A stretch of 64,000 nt of DNA from Fen-178 sp963722575 (GTDB lineage: Bacteria > Acidobacteriota > Terriglobia > Bryobacterales > Bryobacteraceae). The DNA is taken from assembly GCA_963722575.1 (NCBI GenBank), contig CAVRNR010000006.1, forward strand, positions 248,001 to 312,000, written 5' to 3'. Below the pieces are notes generated by a model. The model was not told the DNA's origin and did no database searches. It worked only from the letters and a program-made list of their open reading frames with translations. Positions 40,652-49,794 of this stretch are shown piece by piece; position 1 is the stretch's first letter, and each line of letters begins with the position of its first letter. A program made the translations under genes and the position numbers.

Positions 40652-43324
40652 ATGAAACGTCATCTGTGTCTGCTGCTGGCCCTGGCGTGGACCCCCGCCG
40701 CTGGCGGCGCGGCCGTTGCGCCCGCGACCTATCGCATCGAAACCGTGGCCGGAAGCGCCAATATGGGCGATGGCGGCCCGGCCACCGCCGCCCAGATCTC
40801 CACCATCCAGGGCATCGCCGTGGACCGCTGGGGCAATCTCTACCTCTCCGACACCGGCAACCACCGCGTGCGCAAGATCTCCACCAGCGGCGTGATCACC
40901 ACCATCGCGGGAACCGGCGTGGCCGGCTTCAGCGGCGATGGCGGCCCGGCCACCACCGCCCAGCTCAACCAACCCTACGGGCTGGCCGCAGACTTGACGG
41001 GAAATCTCTACGTGGCCGATTACGGCAACGACCGCGTGCGGCGCATCGGCCCCGACGGCGTCATCACCACGGTGGCCGGCGGCGGCGCCGGCGATATCGG
41101 AGCAGCCACCGGCGCCCAATTGGTCACGCCCCGCAATGTGGCGGTGGACGCCGCCGGCAATCTCTATTTCTCCGAATTCGAGCGCCATCGCGTGCGCAAA
41201 GTGACCCCCGCCGGCATAATCTCGACCGTCGCGGGGACCGGCCTGGCCGGGTACAGCGGCGACGGCTTCTCGGCCGTCAACGCGCAGCTCTACTCCCCGG
41301 CGGGCCTCGCCGTGGACCGCCTCGGCGCCCTGTACATCGCCGATTCGCGAAACAACCGGGTGCGCAAGATCGCCGGCGGCGTCATCTCGACCGTCCTGGG
41401 CGGTTCTCCCAGCAGCACGCTCTGGACCCCCGTGGGCGTCGCCGTGGATGTCGCCGGCACGCTCTATGTCGCCGACATGAGCTTCGTTCATTCCTACACC
41501 GTGGCCGGAGCGTGGACCAATGTGCTGGGGGGCGGCGCGAACGATCTGGCGTTGGACCTGAACGGGGTCCTCTACATCGCCGATGGGGTGTTCGTCTGCA
41601 AGGCGGCGAACGGCCAACTCCAGACGGTGGCGGGCGACGGTTATCTGCACGCCATCGGCGATGGCGGCCCGGCCACGAACGCCATACTGTTGCGGCCTTC
41701 CGCCATCGCCCTCAACAGCGCGGGCAGTCTCTATATTGCCGACACCGGCACCCAGCGCGTGCGCCAGGTGCTGCCCACCGGCGTGATTCAGACGCTGGCG
41801 GGGACGGGCATCGCCGGCACCGCCGCCGACAACGTGGTGGCTGCGACCGCCATGCTCGACGGACCCTCGGGGGTGGCGGTGGACACCGCCGGCGATATTG
41901 TTATCGCGGACGAATGGAACCAGCGCATCCGGCAGGTGACCGCCGATGGCCTCATACAGAACCTGGTAGGCACCGGGAAGGCGGGCTCCCCAGTGGCAGG
42001 CACGCCGCCCGCGGGGACCCCGCTTAGCGAACCCTATGGCGTCTGCACCGGCCGCGGGGGCACGCTGTTCGTGGTCGACTGGGGAAACAACGTGGTGCTC
42101 CAAGCCGCGCCGCAAGCCCTGGTTATAACCGCTGCGGGCAACGGCACACCAGGCAATACAGGCGATGGCGGACCGGCGTACCTGGCGCAGCTCAATGGGC
42201 CGAGCGCCTGCGCCCTCGATTCCGCCGGCGACCTTTTCATCGCCGACACCTGGAACCACAGCATTCGCAAAGTGGACCCGTCCGGCACGATTTCCACGGT
42301 GGCGGGCACCGGTGCACTAGGTTTTTCGGGCGACGAAGGCCCCGCCACCGCCGCCGGCCTCAACGCTCCGCGCGGCGTGGTGGTGGACGATGACGGCGAC
42401 ATTTTCATTGCCGACTCCGGCAACAACCGCATTCGGCAGGTCACGCCGGACGGCCTGATCCACACCATCGCCGGCCAGAATGCCGCCGCCTTCGGGGGAG
42501 ACGGAGGGCCGGCGTTGTCCGCGCAGATCACTGCGCCCGGTGGCCTGTATCTCGATGGCGCGGGCGACCTCTACTTTGCCGACACCGGCAACAACCGCGT
42601 CCGCCGCCTGGTTCCCGAGGCCGCGCCGCCGGCCGGGCTGGTGGCCCTGCCGCCGCTTTCCGCCGTCAGCGCCGCCAGCCTTAGCCCCGGCCCCGTCGCT
42701 CCCGGAGAGATCATCGTCATTTTCGGCGCGGGCCTCGGCCCCGAGTCGGGAGTGGCCGGCGCGTTGGACTCCAGCGGCATGCTCGCCAACCTGCTCAGCG
42801 GCGCCGAAGTCCGGTTCGATGGCGTCCCCGCGCCGGTGTTCTACGCGCAGTTCGGCCAGCTTAACGTGCAGGTGCCTTACACGGTGGCGGGCAACGCCAC
42901 CACCCATGTGCAGGCGCTCTACCAGGGAATCCCTTCTGGCTCGCTGGATTTGGCGGTGGTGAGCGCGGCCCCCGCCCTGTTCCCGGTGGTGGCGAACCCG
43001 GACGGCTCTCCCAATTCCGCGACCGACCCCGCGGCGCTAGGTTCGATCCTGACTTTCTATGCCACCGGCGAAGGGCTCACCAACGGCTCCAACGTATCGG
43101 GCCAGGCCGCAGTGGCCCCCTACCCGAGTCCCGTGCTGCCGGTGACCCTGACGGTGGCCGGCTTCCCCGCCCAAATCCTGTATGCCGGCAGCGCCCCCGG
43201 CGCGGTGGGATTGCTGCAAGTGAACGCGCGTGTGCCGGCGGCCTTCATCCCCACGGGGGCGCTGGCGGCGGAGCTGGCCGTGGGCAGCGCCGTGGCGCCC
43301 GATCTGACCATCTGGCTCAAGTAG
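40652..43324 (+). CDS. Exported NHL-repeat protein with TIGR03437 C-terminal domain
   Basis: About 890 residues from the ATG at 40652 (MKRHLCLLLALAWTPAAGGA, signal peptide). ATG 40640 is an alternative. Some 13 NHL repeats fill about 30-660, with units such as GIAVDRWGNLYLSDTGNHRV and RKISTSGVITTIAGTGVAGF. Residues 670-890 form the TIGR03437 domain (SAASLSPGPVAPGEIIVIFG, then AQFGQLNVQVPYTVAG and LLQVNARVP). A propeller of this kind usually serves binding rather than catalysis. The tandem repeats keep long antisense frames open, which are not genes. Confidence 0.88.
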   Translation: MKRHLCLLLALAWTPAAGGAAVAPATYRIETVAGSANMGDGGPATAAQISTIQGIAVDRWGNLYLSDTGNHRVRKISTSGVITTIAGTGVAGFSGDGGPATTAQLNQPYGLAADLTGNLYVADYGNDRVRRIGPDGVITTVAGGGAGDIGAATGAQLVTPRNVAVDAAGNLYFSEFERHRVRKVTPAGIISTVAGTGLAGYSGDGFSAVNAQLYSPAGLAVDRLGALYIADSRNNRVRKIAGGVISTVLGGSPSSTLWTPVGVAVDVAGTLYVADMSFVHSYTVAGAWTNVLGGGANDLALDLNGVLYIADGVFVCKAANGQLQTVAGDGYLHAIGDGGPATNAILLRPSAIALNSAGSLYIADTGTQRVRQVLPTGVIQTLAGTGIAGTAADNVVAATAMLDGPSGVAVDTAGDIVIADEWNQRIRQVTADGLIQNLVGTGKAGSPVAGTPPAGTPLSEPYGVCTGRGGTLFVVDWGNNVVLQAAPQALVITAAGNGTPGNTGDGGPAYLAQLNGPSACALDSAGDLFIADTWNHSIRKVDPSGTISTVAGTGALGFSGDEGPATAAGLNAPRGVVVDDDGDIFIADSGNNRIRQVTPDGLIHTIAGQNAAAFGGDGGPALSAQITAPGGLYLDGAGDLYFADTGNNRVRRLVPEAAPPAGLVALPPLSAVSAASLSPGPVAPGEIIVIFGAGLGPESGVAGALDSSGMLANLLSGAEVRFDGVPAPVFYAQFGQLNVQVPYTVAGNATTHVQALYQGIPSGSLDLAVVSAAPALFPVVANPDGSPNSATDPAALGSILTFYATGEGLTNGSNVSGQAAVAPYPSPVLPVTLTVAGFPAQILYAGSAPGAVGLLQVNARVPAAFIPTGALAAELAVGSAVAPDLTIWLK

Positions 43325-43337
43325 GCAGCGTGGTCGC

Positions 43338-43805
43338 TTACTGCGTGACTTTCACCACGAAGTAGGTGATCTCTTTGCCTGGTTCGAGCTTCATCTGGTG
43401 GGGCATTTTCGCGGGGATCGTGACAATGTCGCCCGCGCCGAGCCTGGTCTCCACTCCGCCGCTGATTGAGGTGCCGGTCATCTCAGTCGGCGAGTAGTTC
43501 TTTCCATCCACCAGGGTGCCACCCACGGTGAGCGAGGCCTCGCCGCTCTCGATCACGAAAATATCGGCCTGAGTCAGATGGCATTCCACCGCCCCCGAGC
43601 CTTCACGGTGCGCCACCATGAAGCTATAGTTGCCGACGGTCGTGAACCGCTGGCTGGCGGTCTTGGAGGGGCCCATCTTGGCGGCCAGCGATGTGGCAAA
43701 CGCTTTCAAATCCGCCGCCTTCCAGAGGCTAAACCCCGCCGGGTCTCCCGCGGGTGCGGCGAATCCGGCAAAGAGCAGTGCAGTCAGAAGCAGTTTCATT
43801 TTCAT
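43338..43805 (-). CDS. Exported single-domain cupin
   Basis: 155 residues from the ATG at 43805 (GGAG 7 bases before it), with a signal peptide (MKMKLLLTALLFAGFAAPAG). The cupin barrel appears at HLTQADIFVIESGEASLTVG and GDIVTIPAKMPHQMKLEPGK, keeping one His of each motif (a metal centre is possible). Function unknown; similar exported cupins are common in acidobacteria. A 61-bp palindrome lies directly upstream. Confidence 0.8.
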   Translation of the reverse strand: MKMKLLLTALLFAGFAAPAGDPAGFSLWKAADLKAFATSLAAKMGPSKTASQRFTTVGNYSFMVAHREGSGAVECHLTQADIFVIESGEASLTVGGTLVDGKNYSPTEMTGTSISGGVETRLGAGDIVTIPAKMPHQMKLEPGKEITYFVVKVTQ

Positions 43806-43837
43806 TGGAATCTCCGGGTTCCACAACGTTATCACAC

Positions 43838-43898
43838 AATTCGGTGACAGGCTACGCAACCCCCAAACCGCGGGGGTTTCGTAGCCTGTCACCGAATT
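43838..43898. repeat. Near-perfect 61-bp palindrome
   Basis: Arms 43838-43864 and 43872-43898 pair at 26 of 27 positions around a 7-base loop. The core is AATTCGGTGACAGGCTACG. The right arm overlaps the first bases of the stop codon of the metalloprotease gene (43897-43899). It may be another REP-like unit and may serve as a terminator. Confidence 0.88.
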
Positions 43899-46443
43899 AT
43901 CGCACGGTGATAGCGAAGGGCGCGCTGCTGGAGCCATCCACCGCAACCGCCAGCGGCACCTGGGCGCCCGCGAACGACTGCGTGAGGATGATCTGAATCT
44001 GGAACTGGCCGTTTGACGCCGGCGCGATTCCGAGTACCGGCATGGAGATACCGGAGACGGTCACCTGCAAGCGGCTGGGGGTGGCGGGCACGGTGGGGTC
44101 AAGGCCGGTTACCAGCACGTTCAGAATGTCGTTCACGCCGGGGGAGTTGCCGGCGCCGAGCGGCACGCCCGACAGGTTCGTCACGCCGGTGATGGTGGGC
44201 GGCGGATTGCCGATCTGCAGGACCACGGGAAAGGCGTTGGCAGAGCCGTTATTCAGGTTCAGGGTGGCTGGGCCCGTCGGAAAACCGGCGGGAATCACGA
44301 AATTGATCTGGGCCGCCGAGGCGTACACGATCGGCACGGGCACGTTGTTCAACGTCACTTGAGCGGCGGTTGGCGAAAGCGCCAGGTTCGACCCGTAGAT
44401 GGCTGCGAAGGCGCCGGGGTAGAGCGTTTGCTGAGTGGGCACCGCGTTGACGATGGGGAGCCCAATGGAAGGCAGGTTCGGATTCGCCGCCTGCGTCTGA
44501 AACGCGAACGGCTGCGCAACCACCTGGAATCCCGAGACGACGCTAAACTCGGAGGCGCCCAGCACCGCGTTGGGCGCCACCACCACGTTGGCCTGCAAAT
44601 GAGTCGGGCTCAGCACCCAAAGGCGGTTCACGGTGATATCACCGGTTCCGAACCCGACGGTCACCTGGCCGTCCACGAAGCCGGCATTCTGCGCGGTGAT
44701 ATCCACCATCGAGGAAACGCCCGCCGGCAAAACAGTCTTGTCCAAGGCGGCCTGCGGCGTTCCGGTCACGGGATAAATGTAGGTGGGTGGGTTCTGCGAT
44801 TGAAGAAACGTCGAGTTTTGCCCGTCGCTATTAAACACAGTGATGTTGGATACCTGGCCGCTGGAGCCCGTTGGTGGCGTCACCGCTAAGGAACCCTGCG
44901 CGTCGGTGCCGCTGAACGGCGTTAGTGTGGTGGCTTGTATGCCATCGAAGAAAACGCGGCTGTCGAGGCCGAAACCACTGCCCGTTATGGTGACGCTGCC
45001 ATCGGTATTCGGCGCCACCGAGCTAACCACTGGCGCGCCCTTCCCGACCAGGGTGATGGCGTCCGGCAGCACGTACATATCGCTGCCGAAATTGAAGACC
45101 ATGTGGCGCGGGCCGGCTCCCGCAAACGGCGGCATGCCGAAGTACAGAGCCAGCACCTGCTGCGAACTGCCGGCGGGGATGTAGGGCACGACATACGGGC
45201 CGCTGGCTGCCGCAAAGCCACCCAGGATGGTGACCGATTGCGGCGCCGGCGTGTTCCCGGAACTGGTCTTGGCCACGACGAAAAACGCCCCCTGCGTGGT
45301 GTTGATGTAGGCCGGTGTGACGGGGACCGCGTTGGCGCCGGGGTAGTAACTAGCGGAGCGGCTGACCGGGTCGAGATAACTGTAGGTGATGAGGTCGTAC
45401 ATCGGCACCGCCGCGCGCGCCTGCACCGAGAAATTCTCGCCCGTGACCACCGTGCCGCCAACCACCGGGATCGAAGTGGCCTGCTGAGCATCGAGCGTGC
45501 CCGGATAGAAAACCGTCCCAAACGGGCCGCTGGCCTGGATGGGCTGACCATTGGCATCCACCGGCAGCCGGAGGCCCGATCCGTCCGCGGGAACGGCGTC
45601 CGGAGGGAGCGGGTGAACATAAAGCAGGTAATTGTTGGGAGGCAGGCCATCGATCTCGTACGATCCATCCGGGTTGGTGAGCGCGCTGACCGCCGGTCCG
45701 GTCGGGCTGATGGCGACCACCGAGGCCAGAGTCACGCCCTGGCCGTTCAAAGTCACGCGGCCGGAGATGGAACCGAAGTTCGCGGTCCAGCCGGCGGTGC
45801 CGTAGAGCACCGAGAGGGCCGCGATGTCATCGGCGTCGAGTGGCCGCGCGCGCGTGGTATTCCGAATGACGTCCTGCGACATGGCGCTGGAGGTCCAGGT
45901 GTGCTGCAACCCGAGCGCGTGTCCGATCTCGTGCACGGCGGTGGTGTAGAACTCCTCCAGGTAGCTGGGTCCCGGCCCCTTGTTGGTGTTGTTTGACAAC
46001 AGCACCTGGCCCCCGATAATGGTGGTGGTTCCCACTATCACCGTGGGCGCGCCCTGGCCGAGCAAGCCCGGAGGCAGATCGATGAAGAGCACGTTGCCGC
46101 CGGACGTGTTGGAGCCTTGGCCCGCGGTTTGCGTGCCGCCGAAGGCCACTCGCAGATCCGAGCTACTCACCGAATTCCACGCGGAGAGCGCGGTCTTGAC
46201 CTCGCCCAGAATCGAGCCGAGATTGTCATTGGGGGCTAACACCGCCGGTCCCGAGTCGCTCACAAAGAACGTCACGGTTTTGTCGGGCAGGGTGGTGAGG
46301 TCGAACTTTTCCCGAACCGGGGTATAAGGAGCGTTTTGAAAGTAGTGGACGTAGTGATAATACGCTTGCGCGGGCGTGGCCATCAGCGCTACCGCCGCTA
46401 CGGCGACGGCCGCCACCCGCCCGATGCGCCCCGTTTCCCGCAT
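43897..46443 (-). CDS. Exported matrixin-like metalloprotease with IPT/TIG and Ig-like domains
   Basis: About 848 residues from the ATG at 46443 (MRETGRIGRVAAVAVAAVAL, a signal helix). The zinc motif TTAVHEIGHALGLQHTWTSS is at about 168-180. A carboxypeptidase-regulatory-like domain (about 225-330), IPT/TIG-type repeats (about 470-640) and a TIGR03437-like end follow (LYPGAFAAIYGSNLALSPTA, then ASAAQINFVIPAGFPTGPA). It is probably a secreted protease. The ATG shares its A with the TAA of the upstream gene (TAATG), which indicates translational coupling. Confidence 0.85.
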   Translation of the reverse strand: MRETGRIGRVAAVAVAAVALMATPAQAYYHYVHYFQNAPYTPVREKFDLTTLPDKTVTFFVSDSGPAVLAPNDNLGSILGEVKTALSAWNSVSSSDLRVAFGGTQTAGQGSNTSGGNVLFIDLPPGLLGQGAPTVIVGTTTIIGGQVLLSNNTNKGPGPSYLEEFYTTAVHEIGHALGLQHTWTSSAMSQDVIRNTTRARPLDADDIAALSVLYGTAGWTANFGSISGRVTLNGQGVTLASVVAISPTGPAVSALTNPDGSYEIDGLPPNNYLLYVHPLPPDAVPADGSGLRLPVDANGQPIQASGPFGTVFYPGTLDAQQATSIPVVGGTVVTGENFSVQARAAVPMYDLITYSYLDPVSRSASYYPGANAVPVTPAYINTTQGAFFVVAKTSSGNTPAPQSVTILGGFAAASGPYVVPYIPAGSSQQVLALYFGMPPFAGAGPRHMVFNFGSDMYVLPDAITLVGKGAPVVSSVAPNTDGSVTITGSGFGLDSRVFFDGIQATTLTPFSGTDAQGSLAVTPPTGSSGQVSNITVFNSDGQNSTFLQSQNPPTYIYPVTGTPQAALDKTVLPAGVSSMVDITAQNAGFVDGQVTVGFGTGDITVNRLWVLSPTHLQANVVVAPNAVLGASEFSVVSGFQVVAQPFAFQTQAANPNLPSIGLPIVNAVPTQQTLYPGAFAAIYGSNLALSPTAAQVTLNNVPVPIVYASAAQINFVIPAGFPTGPATLNLNNGSANAFPVVLQIGNPPPTITGVTNLSGVPLGAGNSPGVNDILNVLVTGLDPTVPATPSRLQVTVSGISMPVLGIAPASNGQFQIQIILTQSFAGAQVPLAVAVDGSSSAPFAITVR

Positions 46444-47018
46444 TATTGGCTCACCCCCTGGCTGGCTTGGAGCGTGTTTGCGATCAGCGATCGCAAGTCG
46501 CTCAGATGCATCGATAGCGCCGCGTCTTTCACCGGTTGCGCGGTCTTGGCATCGAGCATCAACTCCCGGGTGGCGGTGCGCGTCGCCATGGGATCGGTGG
46601 AAGCGCCCGGCGCGATGGCGAAAAGCCCCTGCGTCAGCCCCATGATCTGAGTCAGCCCCGCACGGCTGGTCCACAGAAAGAGCACCAGGTCGTCGCCTTT
46701 ATTTAACGTGGGCGACCCCGAAAAACTCTGGCTGAGGTTGTTCACCACTCCGCCCGCAATCACTACTTCGAAGGAACTCTGGCGCGGTCCCTTAAAGCTC
46801 TCGCTTACCTGGATCTTATAGTGGGTATAGATGACCGAACCGGTGAGCGCCGCCCAGGAGTCCACCACCGTGCCCCGGACGATGGCGGTGGATTGGGCGA
46901 TCATGTCGTTCATGGTCAACTGCTGCAAGGTGGCGCAGGGGAGCGGCCGAATCCCGAAGACAAGCAGCAACATAAGCCAGACGTGGTGCTTCACGCGATA
47001 GGGAAGTGCACTTCTCAT
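46443..47018 (-). CDS. Exported protein of unknown function, coupled to the metalloprotease
   Basis: 191 residues from the ATG at 47018, with a signal helix (VWLMLLLVFGIRPLPCA). The mature part contains LTMNDMIAQSTAIVRGTVVD, YTHYKIQVSESFKG and GDDLVLFLWTSRAGLTQIMG. The IVRGxV...TxYxxxVxExxKG...GxxxVLFL pattern recalls small exported beta-sandwich proteins found beside matrixin proteases in these bacteria. It may be a chaperone or inhibitor for the protease, which is inferred only from the one-base overlap. Cys in LPCA could be a lipobox. Confidence 0.65.
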   Translation of the reverse strand: MRSALPYRVKHHVWLMLLLVFGIRPLPCATLQQLTMNDMIAQSTAIVRGTVVDSWAALTGSVIYTHYKIQVSESFKGPRQSSFEVVIAGGVVNNLSQSFSGSPTLNKGDDLVLFLWTSRAGLTQIMGLTQGLFAIAPGASTDPMATRTATRELMLDAKTAQPVKDAALSMHLSDLRSLIANTLQASQGVSQ

Positions 47019-47107
47019 ACCAATCGAACCTGTTGATTCCGCGGGACTTATTGGCGGATGTGGGCCTAATGGTGTGTTCCTCCGACACGGTGTTGGGGCG
47101 CCGTGTC

Positions 47108-49018
47108 TCAACCCCGGCCCGGTCTCACGATCAGCATGGGCACTTCCAGGTTGTGGCGCACGGGGTTGATGGTGTTTCCGAAGATCAGGTCTTTCAGACC
47201 GCCGTGGCCGTGCGCGCCCATGATGACCAGATCGGGCTTGGTTTCATTCGCGTAACGCACAATCTCATTCTTGGGTGAGGAGGAATGCGTGATCGCCGTT
47301 TCCACGGTAATCCCTTGATCGCGGAGGGCTTGGGCGATGCGCTCCAGGTACTGCTCGCCCGCCTCCACTTCCGCCGTCGAGGCCTCCCGCCCATAGATCT
47401 GGCTGGTTACGCCCTCTTCCACGTGGAGCAAAAACAGCTTGGCGCCGTACAGCTTCGCCATGGCTGCGGCATGGCTCACCGCCAGCCGGTCCAGGTGGGT
47501 GTGGTCCAGTGGCACCAGGATGCGGTGGTAAACCGTGGCGGCAGCGGCTTCGGCGCCGGCGGTCTCCGGCAGAACGATCGGCGCCCGGCCGAACTTGCGC
47601 GTCCAGCGGCTGATCAGCGGTTCCATGGTGACCCACAACAAAAGTAGCAGGAGAACCGCCGCCGTGGGAAGGGTCGCCAGCCAGACCACCGTTCGCCAGG
47701 CGCCCGCCGCCGCCAGCCAGTCCGCAATGGCCATCCAGGCGAGGCGCAGGTTCAAGCCCACAATCACCACCGCCGTGGACCAGGCCAGCACGCGGACCCA
47801 CAGGGAGTTGGCGAACGATCCCATGCGCGCGCGGTCGCTGGTGAAATGGATCAGCGGAATGACGGCGAAGGGCAACTGCATGCTCAGGATCACCTGGCTC
47901 AGGATCAGCAAGCCGAAAGTGGACTGGTCGCCGGCGAAGTAGATGGTCAAGGCCGCCGGCACAATGGCTAGCGAGCGGGTTACCAGGCGCCGCAGCCAGG
48001 GCCTCATGCGAAAGTTGAGGAAACCCTCCATAACTACTTGACCTGCCATGGTTCCCGTCAACGTCGATGACTGTCCCGAGCAGAGCAGAGCCACGGCAAA
48101 GATGACCCCCGCCAGGCTGGTCCCCAGAAGCGGCACCAACAGCAGGTGCGCCTGCTGAATCTGGGTCACCACGATGCCGCGCTTGAAAAACACCGCCGCG
48201 GCCAGCACCAGGATGGCGCAATTGACGAACATCGCGCCGTTCAGCGCCACCGCGGAATCGATCAGGTTGTAGCGGCAGGCGGACCGTTTGGCCGCCTCCG
48301 AGTGGCCGATGTGGCGCGTCTGCACCAGGGCGGAGTGCAGGTACAGATTGTGCGGCATAACGGTGGCCCCCAGGATTCCGATGGCCACGTACAGGCTGTC
48401 GCGATTGAGCCGCGGCACGAGGCCCGTGAACATCTCGGCGACCGACGGCTTGGCCCAGACGATTTCAATGCAGAAGCAACCCGCCATGACGGCGATGAGG
48501 GAAAGTATGAACGCTTCGATGGCGCGGATGCCGAAGCTTTGGAAAAAAAGCACCAGCAGGGTATCGGCGGCGGTGACCAGGACGCCCACGAGCAGGGGAA
48601 TGTGGAACAGCAGGTTGAGGGCGATGGCCGCGCCAAGAACTTCCGCCAGGTCGCAGGCCGCCACGGCGATTTCGCACAACACCCACAGCGCGAAGTTCAT
48701 GAGCCGCGGATAGGTCTCGCGGCACGCCTGCGCCAAGTCGCGGCCGTTGACAATTCCCAGGCGCGCGCTCAAGGTCTGGAGCAGGATAGCCATGGCGTTG
48801 GACATCACCAGCACCCAGATCAGTTGGTAGCCAAAACGCGCGCCGCCTTCCAGATCCGTGGCCCAATTGCCCGGGTCCATGTAGCCCACGCTAATCAGGT
48901 AGGCCGGCCCGGCAAACGCGAACATGCGCCGCCAGAAAGACACCTGGGAAGTCCCCACGCTGGCGTGGACTTCAGCCAGCGAGTGTGAATCCTGCCGTTG
49001 ATGTCCAGGGGGGGCCAT
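47108..49018 (-). CDS. Nramp-type Mn2+/Fe2+ transporter fused to a UspA domain
   Basis: 636 residues. The Nramp part (about 28-470) has YLISVGYMDPGNWATDLEGG (DPGN metal site on helix 1), GATVMPHNLYLHSALVQTR (MPH site on helix 6) and eleven or so membrane helices. A short cytoplasmic linker leads to a complete UspA domain (about 495-636): YHRILVPLDHTHLDRLAVSH, LVIMGAHGHGGLKDLIFGNT (ATP motif Gx2Gx9G(S/T)) and VPMLIVRPGRG. It imports divalent metal by H+ symport; the UspA domain may make transport respond to ATP or stress. Single-gene unit. Confidence 0.92.
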   Translation of the reverse strand: MAPPGHQRQDSHSLAEVHASVGTSQVSFWRRMFAFAGPAYLISVGYMDPGNWATDLEGGARFGYQLIWVLVMSNAMAILLQTLSARLGIVNGRDLAQACRETYPRLMNFALWVLCEIAVAACDLAEVLGAAIALNLLFHIPLLVGVLVTAADTLLVLFFQSFGIRAIEAFILSLIAVMAGCFCIEIVWAKPSVAEMFTGLVPRLNRDSLYVAIGILGATVMPHNLYLHSALVQTRHIGHSEAAKRSACRYNLIDSAVALNGAMFVNCAILVLAAAVFFKRGIVVTQIQQAHLLLVPLLGTSLAGVIFAVALLCSGQSSTLTGTMAGQVVMEGFLNFRMRPWLRRLVTRSLAIVPAALTIYFAGDQSTFGLLILSQVILSMQLPFAVIPLIHFTSDRARMGSFANSLWVRVLAWSTAVVIVGLNLRLAWMAIADWLAAAGAWRTVVWLATLPTAAVLLLLLLWVTMEPLISRWTRKFGRAPIVLPETAGAEAAAATVYHRILVPLDHTHLDRLAVSHAAAMAKLYGAKLFLLHVEEGVTSQIYGREASTAEVEAGEQYLERIAQALRDQGITVETAITHSSSPKNEIVRYANETKPDLVIMGAHGHGGLKDLIFGNTINPVRHNLEVPMLIVRPGRG

Positions 49019-49080
49019 GGGATTTACCAGTTAAGCAAGCGGGGCGCGGCCTGTCAACCTGTTACCATGGAGGTGTCCTT

Positions 49081-49323
49081 ATGTGCCTGGCGGTTCCCGG
49101 CAAGATTACCGAGCTGCATGACGAGGCTGGCGTCCCCATGGCGCGCGTGGACTTCGCCGGCATCAGCCGCGAGGTGTGCATGGCGTATCTTCCCGAGGCC
49201 CGGCCCGGCGAGTACGTGGTGGTGCACGTAGGGTTCGCCATCAGCCAGGTGGATGAAGAGGAAGCCGCCCGCACGCTGGCGGACCTGAGGCAACTGGGCG
49301 CACTCTCCGAGCTGGAAGAGTAA
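49081..49323 (+). CDS. hypC: HypC/HupF-family hydrogenase maturation chaperone (orphan)
   Basis: 80 residues. MCLAVPGKITELHDEAGVPM opens with the invariant Met-Cys (Cys2 binds the Fe(CN)2CO precursor and HypD), then ARVDFAGISREVCMAYLPEA and GEYVVVHVGFAISQVDEEEA. GGAGGTG stands 5-12 bases before the ATG. HypC normally sits in a hyp operon for [NiFe] hydrogenase; here its neighbours are the Nramp gene (divergent) and an unrelated gene. Either a hydrogenase locus lies elsewhere or the protein has another role. Confidence 0.92.
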   Translation: MCLAVPGKITELHDEAGVPMARVDFAGISREVCMAYLPEARPGEYVVVHVGFAISQVDEEEAARTLADLRQLGALSELEE

Positions 49324-49752
49324 TCACTCCCCCAGCTTGGGAAAGAGCGCGCGGTCCAGGATGCGGCGCGTCAACTCCTCCCCGGTAATGAACTCGTCCT
49401 GGTCCCGGTAGAACAGCTTGTCGCCCGGCAGCAGGCCCACTTCGATCATGAGCGGCTCTCCGCCGCGCTCAATGCGGAAGCCCGGCAGCGAGGCAATGAT
49501 CGAGATTTCCACTTTCGCGCGCTGCTGCCACTTGCCCTCCTGCTCTTCCCGCACGGTGATGCGGATTTTGGAAGCCTGCAAGTGGATGTCCGCCGATTCC
49601 GGTCCGAAGGCGTCCGTATAGACCTCGACGCACCCGGCCAGATGCCGGTACGTCTCTTCCACCGCCCGCGGCAACCGCGCCAGAATCTGCGCCTCCCGCT
49701 GGCGCCGCTCCTGCTCTTCCTGGACCCGCTGTTCAAGCCACTGAAAACTCAT
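49324..49752 (-). CDS. Conserved-looking cytoplasmic protein of unknown function
   Basis: 142 residues. A basic/acidic coiled-coil start (LEQRVQEEQERRQREAQILA) is followed by an alpha/beta domain (about 30-142) with VEVYTDAFGPESADIHLQAS and KVEISIIASLPGFRIERGGE. No signal peptide or known motif. Its stop abuts the hypC stop (convergent). Confidence 0.6.
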   Translation of the reverse strand: MSFQWLEQRVQEEQERRQREAQILARLPRAVEETYRHLAGCVEVYTDAFGPESADIHLQASKIRITVREEQEGKWQQRAKVEISIIASLPGFRIERGGEPLMIEVGLLPGDKLFYRDQDEFITGEELTRRILDRALFPKLGE

Positions 49753-49794
49753 GCGATTCCATGGTAACAGGGCGGCGCTGGTGGAGGCGCGCCG

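Noticed and set aside
40613..42259. Long antisense frame with repeated segments opposite the NHL protein
   Set aside because: The repetition is a shadow of the NHL repeats on the coding strand.
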